Shown here one piece after another: positions 5,762 through 10,144 of a stretch of DNA of 10,144 bases. The stretch spans positions 1-10,144 of the forward strand of contig WRKA01000161.1 in NCBI GenBank assembly GCA_009778265.1, written 5' to 3'. The notes under the pieces are model-generated. The model was given only the letters and a program-made list of their open reading frames with translations, did not search any database and was not told the DNA's origin. Each line of letters starts with the position of its first letter. Position 1 is the stretch's first letter. The DNA comes from Methanomassiliicoccaceae archaeon. GTDB taxonomy: Archaea; Thermoplasmatota; Thermoplasmata; Methanomassiliicoccales; Methanomethylophilaceae. Position numbers and translations under genes: made by a program.

Positions 5762-6901
5762 ATGTCGGAAAAGATCACAGTTTCGGTCATCAAGGCGGAC
5801 GTAGGGTCCGTCGTCGGACACTCGAGACCGCACCCGTCCATGATGGACAAATGTAGGGAAATGCTTACGGACGGTCAAAAACAGGGAATTATCGAAGACT
5901 TTTACGTCACCAGGGTGGGAGACGACATAAATCTGTTAATGACCCACTATAAGGGTGAGAATCATAAGGACGTTCACGGTCTGGCGTGGAACGCGTTCAT
6001 GGAAGCTACGAAACTCGCTAAGAAGATGAAGATGTACGCGGCGGGACAGGACCTTCTGACGGATGCGTTCAGCGGTAATGTGAAAGGAGCGGGACCGGGA
6101 TCGGCCGAAATGGAATTCGCTGAGCGCGCTTCGGAACCGATGCTCTTCTTTATGGCGGACAAAACGGAACCTGCGGCGTATTCGTTACCGTTATCAAGGA
6201 TATTCTTAGATCCGTTCACTACCACGGGCTTAGTGATCGACGCCAGAGCGAAAAAAGGATTCGATGTGGAGATCCATGATGTGAAAGATTCAAAGAAGGT
6301 CGTGATGTCCTCGCCGGAGGAGACGTTAAGCATCCTCAGTCTTCTCGGGGATACGACCAGATATGCGATAAAGAGGATAACCAGCAGGTCCGGTATAGGT
6401 CCGGCGGCCGTTGTCAGTACGGATAAACTGAACATGACCGCCGGTAAATACGTAGGTAAGGACGATCCGGTGTGCATATGCAGATCGCAGAGCGGGTTGC
6501 CCGCGGTCGGCGAATTCCTGCAGCCGTTCATGAACACGATGCTCGTGGCGGGATGGATGAGGGGTTCGCACGTGGGCGCGTTATATCCTTGTTCTGTGGA
6601 CAATTCGGATCCCACGTACTTCGACGGCCCGCCGAGGATATGCTGCATCGGTTTCCAGCTCAATGACGGCAGGTTCCAGGGAATAGAACCGATGGATTCG
6701 AAGCCCGGTATCCATCAGCCGATAGACTTCTTCGAAGGCCAGGTGTGGGACCACGTACGTTCGAACGCCGTAAAGGCGAGCAAGATGATGAGAGGGCACG
6801 GGCCGTTCATGCCCGCCATACTCTCGCCGGAGGAGATGGAGTACACATCCAGACCGGAAGTTCTCAAGGAATTGACAAAGAGGCTGGAAAAACTTGACTG
6901 A
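5762..6901 (+). CDS. fbp: Fructose-1,6-bisphosphate aldolase/phosphatase
   Basis: This archaeal type V bifunctional enzyme condenses glyceraldehyde-3-phosphate and dihydroxyacetone phosphate and then removes the C1 phosphate, giving fructose-6-phosphate; it drives gluconeogenesis one way. The 379-residue length is normal. Key residues are visible: metal and phosphate ligands in KADVGSVVGH (D13, H20), GDD (D54, D55), Q96 in YAAGQD and D133-K134 in MADK, and the switching active-site lid KYVGKDDP with Y230, K233 (Schiff-base lysine), D234 and D235. Y-x-x-K spacing matches Tyr229/Lys232 of the Thermoproteus enzyme, from memory. There is no signal peptide. It has its own Shine-Dalgarno and overlaps tpiA by 8 bp, so the two are almost certainly cotranscribed and translationally coupled. 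It is divergent from aspS. Confidence 0.96.
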   Translation: MSEKITVSVIKADVGSVVGHSRPHPSMMDKCREMLTDGQKQGIIEDFYVTRVGDDINLLMTHYKGENHKDVHGLAWNAFMEATKLAKKMKMYAAGQDLLTDAFSGNVKGAGPGSAEMEFAERASEPMLFFMADKTEPAAYSLPLSRIFLDPFTTTGLVIDARAKKGFDVEIHDVKDSKKVVMSSPEETLSILSLLGDTTRYAIKRITSRSGIGPAAVVSTDKLNMTAGKYVGKDDPVCICRSQSGLPAVGEFLQPFMNTMLVAGWMRGSHVGALYPCSVDNSDPTYFDGPPRICCIGFQLNDGRFQGIEPMDSKPGIHQPIDFFEGQVWDHVRSNAVKASKMMRGHGPFMPAILSPEEMEYTSRPEVLKELTKRLEKLD

Positions 6902-7571
6902 GCTGTCAAAGCCTCTGATCGTTATAAACTTCAAAGTTTACCGCGAGGTGGAAGGACCGAAAGCATTGGACATAGCAAAACTGTGCGGATCCGTTTCCGA
7001 GGATTCGGGAATAACGATAGCGGTGTGTCCCCCTTCGGCGGAATTGGGTTTCGTGTCACGTAATGTAAGCATTCCGGTGTTCTCTCAGAACGCGGACCCG
7101 CACGCACCCGGTCCGTCCACCGGATGGATGACGCCGTCGATGATCAAAGCGTCCGGCGCAATAGGAACGTTAATAAATCACGCGGAGCACAAAAGATCGA
7201 TGAAAGAGATGGCGGAGACGGCGGAACTCTGTAAAGGATGCGGTATCGCGTCGATAATATGTGCGGATTCCGTTGAACTTGCGGCGCAGATCGCGCAATT
7301 CCGTCCCGATATGATAGCGGTGGAACCTCCCGAACTTATCGGAGGCGACATCTCCGTAACGGATGCTGATCCGGATATCGTAGAAAGGACGGTGAACGCG
7401 GTGAAGGAGGTCTCCCGATCCGTATCCGTGCTCTGCGGCGCTGGTGTTAAAACGGGTAAGGACGTGAAGAAGGCGCTGGACCTGGGTGCGGACGGTGTGC
7501 TTTTAGCGTCGGGCGTAGTGAAAGCGAAGGACCCGAGGGCCGCGCTGCAGGATCTTGTAAGATATATCTGA
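6894..7571 (+). CDS. tpiA: Triosephosphate isomerase, archaeal type
   Basis: TpiA interconverts dihydroxyacetone phosphate and glyceraldehyde-3-phosphate, balancing the two substrates of the aldolase/phosphatase encoded just upstream. The 225-residue length is the short archaeal form. N12 and K14 lie in VINFKVY, the catalytic histidine H96 in LINHAEHK, the catalytic glutamate E144 in AVEPPELIGG, and the phosphate-binding loops in LCGAGV and GADGVLLASG. The start is a TTG at 6894: an in-frame stop at 6873-6875 excludes anything upstream, and no ATG, GTG or other TTG occurs before the INFK motif. The start overlaps the upstream gene's stop in ttgactga, an arrangement suited to re-initiation by the same ribosomes. 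No strong Shine-Dalgarno is seen. Confidence 0.95.
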   Translation: MTELSKPLIVINFKVYREVEGPKALDIAKLCGSVSEDSGITIAVCPPSAELGFVSRNVSIPVFSQNADPHAPGPSTGWMTPSMIKASGAIGTLINHAEHKRSMKEMAETAELCKGCGIASIICADSVELAAQIAQFRPDMIAVEPPELIGGDISVTDADPDIVERTVNAVKEVSRSVSVLCGAGVKTGKDVKKALDLGADGVLLASGVVKAKDPRAALQDLVRYI

Positions 7572-7603
7572 CAGCGGATCGGAGATCATCAATACGATCC
7601 AGA

Positions 7604-7644
7604 GGATATCGATATCCATCTCCGTGATATTCCGATGACGGAAT
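7604..7644. other. Palindromes between tpiA and the methyltransferase
   Basis: This convergent gap of 84 bp holds a perfect 14-bp palindrome, ggatatcgatatcc (7604-7617), and a small hairpin, attccg-atga-cggaat (7629-7644). Neither is followed by a long T run on either strand. They could help end the two facing transcripts or bind a protein, but no specific role can be shown. Confidence 0.25.
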
Positions 7645-7655
7645 GAATGCTTCGG

Positions 7656-8768
7656 TCAGATGTCCCCGGCGATCTTCCACCGGATGGGCGGTGAAGGGAT
7701 ATCCGATCCATTATGTATTTTATCAGCAGCAACATAGCGTACGGTCACGGAATCATCCGATGTCTCGGAAATATCTGACGGATAGTAAAGAACGATACCG
7801 CATTCCTGTTCCGTCATCACAGGTATACCGTATCTGAGGTTCACATGTCTCACTTCCTTCCCGCTGTCCATTCTGTTCTTAATGAATATCATATGATCTT
7901 CAATTCTCGAATTGTTCAGTGTTCCGTACCTTTCAATATATCCGGACATCTCTTTTCTGCACGATCCGATCAAATGTTCATTCATTTCGTAACCTACGCT
8001 GTTCCTGCCGAATAACATCGCCGCTTTCGTCGTAGTTCCGGTCCCCAGGAAGGGATCGAGAACGACGTCTCCGTAAAGGGAGAACATAAGGATCAGTCTC
8101 TTCGGAAGTTCGCAGGGGAACGCCGCACTTCTTTCTCTTATGTTCTCGGGATCCATCTTCTGTTTTATTCCTTTGAATTCCCAGATATCGGAGAACCATT
8201 CGTTCCTCTCCTCCCAGAAATATGAGCTTTCTTTACGCAGGTCTTTCTCTTCCTCCGAGAAAACCCTTTTCCCATTCTTCCTGAAAATAAGGATATATTC
8301 ATGCTCCAGCGTAACATAGGCTCCCGCAGGTAACATACCCGATCCCATGAATTTATTCGGTGAGTTCGTAGGCTTGTGCCATATGATCTCCGGAAGGACA
8401 TCGAATCCGAGTTCCATCATTTTAGAGATCACTCTGGCATGGTTCGGATATACTTCGAATCTGTCATTAATTGTTCTCGTAGCATCTCCCACGTTGATGC
8501 AAACTATTCCGCCGTCCTTGACAACTCTTTTTAATTCGGCCCAGGTCCTATCCAATTCTTTGTGCATCAACTCGAATGCGATCCCGCCGTTCTCCGTCAA
8601 TGCTTCGCTTATCTTAGGTTCCATTTTTGAAAAGAGGTCGTCCCACATCGATATCATAGGATAAGGGGGAGAGGTAACGACCAAATCTACCGATCCGGTA
8701 TCCAGTTCGTCCATCTTTCTGGAATCTTTAGCGAAGAACTTATGTTCGGTCTCGGTCAGAGGACACAT
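7656..8768 (-). CDS. Beta-class DNA methyltransferase (N4-C or N6-A)
   Basis: The product methylates an exocyclic amino group of cytosine or adenine in DNA using S-adenosylmethionine. In its 370 residues the catalytic motif IV comes first (TSPPYP at 32-37, then WDDLF), and the cofactor motif comes late: motif X near 216-225 (AFPCELPKRL), motif I DPFLGTGTT at 238-246 and motif II VGYEMNE. That order defines the beta class. TSPPY, rather than DPPY, is more common in N4-cytosine enzymes. I recall a TSPPYPMI-MWD pattern in archaeal CTAG methylases, which makes CTAG a candidate target, unproven. About 90 residues after residue 280 form an unassigned C-terminal extension. No restriction nuclease lies next to it, so it looks like an orphan. 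The start at 8768 is supported by a TATA box about 27 bp upstream. Confidence 0.9.
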   Translation of the reverse strand: MCPLTETEHKFFAKDSRKMDELDTGSVDLVVTSPPYPMISMWDDLFSKMEPKISEALTENGGIAFELMHKELDRTWAELKRVVKDGGIVCINVGDATRTINDRFEVYPNHARVISKMMELGFDVLPEIIWHKPTNSPNKFMGSGMLPAGAYVTLEHEYILIFRKNGKRVFSEEEKDLRKESSYFWEERNEWFSDIWEFKGIKQKMDPENIRERSAAFPCELPKRLILMFSLYGDVVLDPFLGTGTTTKAAMLFGRNSVGYEMNEHLIGSCRKEMSGYIERYGTLNNSRIEDHMIFIKNRMDSGKEVRHVNLRYGIPVMTEQECGIVLYYPSDISETSDDSVTVRYVAADKIHNGSDIPSPPIRWKIAGDI

Positions 8769-8790
8769 TAGCCAGATCAGATGTTACGGA

Positions 8791-8800
8791 GTTAATAAAG
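8791..8800 (-). promoter_or_regulatory. TATA box of the methyltransferase gene
   Basis: On the minus strand CTTTATTAAC is centred about 27 bp upstream of the ATG at 8768, predicting a leaderless mRNA and supporting the chosen start. Confidence 0.6.
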
Positions 8801-8805
8801 TTTGG

Positions 8806-8827
8806 CCGCCGGCCCGGTCGCCGGCGG
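8806..8827. repeat. GC-rich hairpin behind the methyltransferase promoter
   Basis: CCGCCGGC (8806-8813) and GCCGGCGG (8820-8827) form a perfect 8-bp inverted repeat around a 6-base loop, with two copies of the palindrome GCCGGC. It begins only 5 bp upstream of the TATA box, where archaeal B-recognition elements and activators or repressors bind. It may be an operator for the methyltransferase gene; a chance GC-rich patch is possible. Confidence 0.4.
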
Positions 8828-9350
8828 TGTGGCCGGAATGATAAAGAAAGGTTCGGAGACCGTGCACGAGATACTGAGGTCATCTGCGACATTCACCCTT
8901 TGATAACAGAAGGATACAACCTATGACGGGAGCTGTTTGATATTTTCTGTCTATGCCTTCCCTGATATTATTCTGTTTACTCCTTGTCCTACGTGAATGT
9001 ATGCACCCGATCACGGCATCCACGGATGAAGCAATGACAAGCATAAACAGGACGAGCTCCCCCTCTTGATGATGAATCCGTGAGAATTTTCAATACGTTG
9101 CTGACCTCAGCTTATCTGTGCTTCACGGCATGAGATGCGTGCCGTTGTTACCGTCCGAGGGTCCGGAGCTTATTTACGGTTATGGGAATGATATATGCGT
9201 TCTTTCTATACGACGATATGATGACGCCTTGTATACGGAATGATGTATGGATGCATAGTATCCTGCGCGTTTCTGTTCAGATCGTTTCTATTCGGAATGT
9301 TTCTTTTCATGTTATGAGAAGAGTTTGTGAAGTATACATGTAGTATCATC
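8828..9350. other. Gene-poor stretch of about 520 bp
   Basis: No convincing gene is seen on either strand. The longest notable open frame is on the minus strand, an ATG at 9044 to a TGA at 8880 (54 codons), beginning MLVIASSVDAVIGC, hydrophobic at first and basic later, with no recognised family and no clear Shine-Dalgarno. Upstream of it short hydrophobic pieces appear in other frames, which could be the debris of a decayed membrane protein gene. No tRNA or long repeat is apparent. Confidence 0.4.
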
Positions 9351-9360
9351 CTTTCATAAA
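9351..9360 (+). promoter_or_regulatory. TATA-like box of the LTD-PLD gene
   Basis: CTTTCATAAA is centred about 27 bp upstream of the ATG at 9383, again fitting a leaderless transcript. The match is weaker than the other boxes in this window. Confidence 0.4.
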
Positions 9361-9382
9361 CTAAGCGGTCATTTTTCGCCTT

Positions 9383-10144
9383 ATGAATAAGATCATGGCG
9401 GTGATATGCGTAATTGCGCTGACGTTGTTACCTTGCGTTTCATATAACGCTACTGCGGCGGATGCGGAAGCGCTGTTCCTTTACGAAGTCATACCGGCGG
9501 GTTCGTTCGAGGCCGTAACGGTATACAACGCCGGATCTTTTCCGATCAATATGAAAGATTATTATCTGGACGACGGCGAGGGGACACTCAGGTTCACTAA
9601 CGATATATACATAGAGGCGAAAGAGAAGATGACCTTCGCCAGCGCAGCACCCGATGAATGGTTCACCGGTCATAACGTGATCTTATACGGAACTAACGGA
9701 CTGATTGCTAAGTCGTTCATACTTGCCGATAACGGTGATGAAGTATCGTTAAAAAGGGTGTCGGATGGCAGGACGATGGATGCGTTCGTTTACGGTAACG
9801 GAGATACAACAATAGAAGGCTGGAACGGCCCCGCGTTCGGAAGGATCGCGGCCGGCAAGATCGCCGTCCGGGTCTCCGCATTCGATACCGACACGGCGAA
9901 CGACTGGAGGATATCCGTTGCCGGCAGGACGAATGAGAAGATATCTTCGTCCGGTCATTATGATTCTATAGTCACACCGTTCATATTCCCGGATTCCAAA
10001 GGCGGCCCGGTGTTCCGGGCGCTTGAGGACGCGTCATCGGAGGTCCTTATCTCTATGTATCTTCTCGACCACAGAGATATAATATCGTTACTGATGCTCC
10101 TTCTTGATAATGGGGTGGAGGTGAAGATACTGATCGAGGGTTCC
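9383..10144 (+). CDS. Secreted lamin-tail plus phospholipase-D-like protein, partial
   Basis: This open frame runs off the right edge, so only the first 254 residues are visible. Residues 1-26 are a signal peptide: MNKI, a hydrophobic core of about 14 residues, and an Ala-rich cleavage region (NATAADA). Residues about 30-180 resemble a lamin-tail (LTD) immunoglobulin-like beta domain: FLYEVIPAGSFEAVTVYNAG, DYYLDDGEG, DEVSLKR, AFVYGNG and DWRISVAG. From about 195 a phospholipase-D-superfamily domain begins: FPDSKGGPVFRALEDASSEV, ISMYLLDHRDI and LLDNGVEVKILIEGS. The diagnostic HxK(x)4D motifs would lie beyond the window. By analogy with archaeal LTD-PLD proteins it is probably exported and may act as an extracellular nuclease or phosphodiesterase, perhaps in DNA scavenging; this is inference. 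It is divergent from the methyltransferase gene with a 614-bp gap. Confidence 0.8.
   Translation, partial: MNKIMAVICVIALTLLPCVSYNATAADAEALFLYEVIPAGSFEAVTVYNAGSFPINMKDYYLDDGEGTLRFTNDIYIEAKEKMTFASAAPDEWFTGHNVILYGTNGLIAKSFILADNGDEVSLKRVSDGRTMDAFVYGNGDTTIEGWNGPAFGRIAAGKIAVRVSAFDTDTANDWRISVAGRTNEKISSSGHYDSIVTPFIFPDSKGGPVFRALEDASSEVLISMYLLDHRDIISLLMLLLDNGVEVKILIEGS

Noticed and set aside
5974..6663. Minus-strand open frame of 229 codons
   Set aside because: It is the reverse shadow of the FBP aldolase/phosphatase gene, whose catalytic residues are all present on the plus strand.
8880..9044. Minus-strand 54-codon ORF as a gene
   Set aside because: There is no clear ribosome site, promoter or recognisable family, and the length is within chance; it is mentioned only in the gap description.
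7656..10144. Methyltransferase plus PLD protein as a restriction-modification pair
   Set aside because: The PLD protein has a signal peptide and should be exported, the genes are divergent and more than 600 bp apart, so a shared restriction system is unlikely even though some PLD-fold proteins are restriction nucleases.
1..10144. CRISPR arrays, tRNA or rRNA genes
   Set aside because: No regularly spaced short repeats, no tRNA T-loop and acceptor pairing in the gaps, and no rRNA-like sequence were seen on either strand.

Overview
The window looks like a piece of an archaeal chromosome, most probably from a methanogenic Thermoplasmata lineage such as Methanomassiliicoccales. That placement is inference. 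It rests on an archaeal MptD-type dihydroneopterin aldolase (methanopterin pathway), the archaeal bifunctional fructose-1,6-bisphosphate aldolase/phosphatase, an archaeal-type triosephosphate isomerase, an archaeal AspRS, an Hjc-type resolvase, and TATA-like boxes about 26 bp upstream of several start codons, as expected for leaderless archaeal transcripts. All eight intact genes whose stops are visible end in TGA or TAA and none in TAG, which fits but does not prove a pyrrolysine-using archaeon.

Layout. 1-490: mptD (minus) and nadA (plus) diverge from a compact promoter region with two back-to-back TATA boxes. 490-1480: nadA (quinolinate synthase), then an 87-bp gap with a possible 15-codon ORF. 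1480-3152: a two-gene minus-strand unit, an Hjc-like Holliday junction resolvase followed by an intact RhuM-family gene read from a good Shine-Dalgarno. 3237-4305: about 1.1 kb with no intact gene, filled with at least four broken amino-terminal pieces of RhuM-family genes, all on the minus strand, from different RhuM subtypes and carrying frameshifts, in-frame stops and internal joins. 4325-5629: aspS (minus). 5711-7571: the gluconeogenic pair FBP aldolase/phosphatase and tpiA, overlapping by 8 bp. 7656-8768: an apparently orphan beta-class DNA methyltransferase (minus) with its own leaderless promoter and a GC-rich hairpin just behind it. 8828-9350: about 520 bp with no convincing gene. 9383-10144: the start of a secreted lamin-tail-domain plus phospholipase-D-like protein, cut by the right edge of the window.

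How it fits together. Most genes are core metabolism or information processing: pterin cofactor, NAD, gluconeogenesis, tRNA charging and recombination. NadA, the FBP enzyme and TpiA all use dihydroxyacetone phosphate, but they are not one operon. The accessory layer is the RhuM gene with its graveyard of RhuM fragments between hjc and aspS, the orphan methyltransferase and the exported PLD protein. The RhuM cluster is the most unusual feature: a site that seems to have received and degraded several distinct RhuM genes. I see no tRNA, rRNA, CRISPR array or intact transposase.
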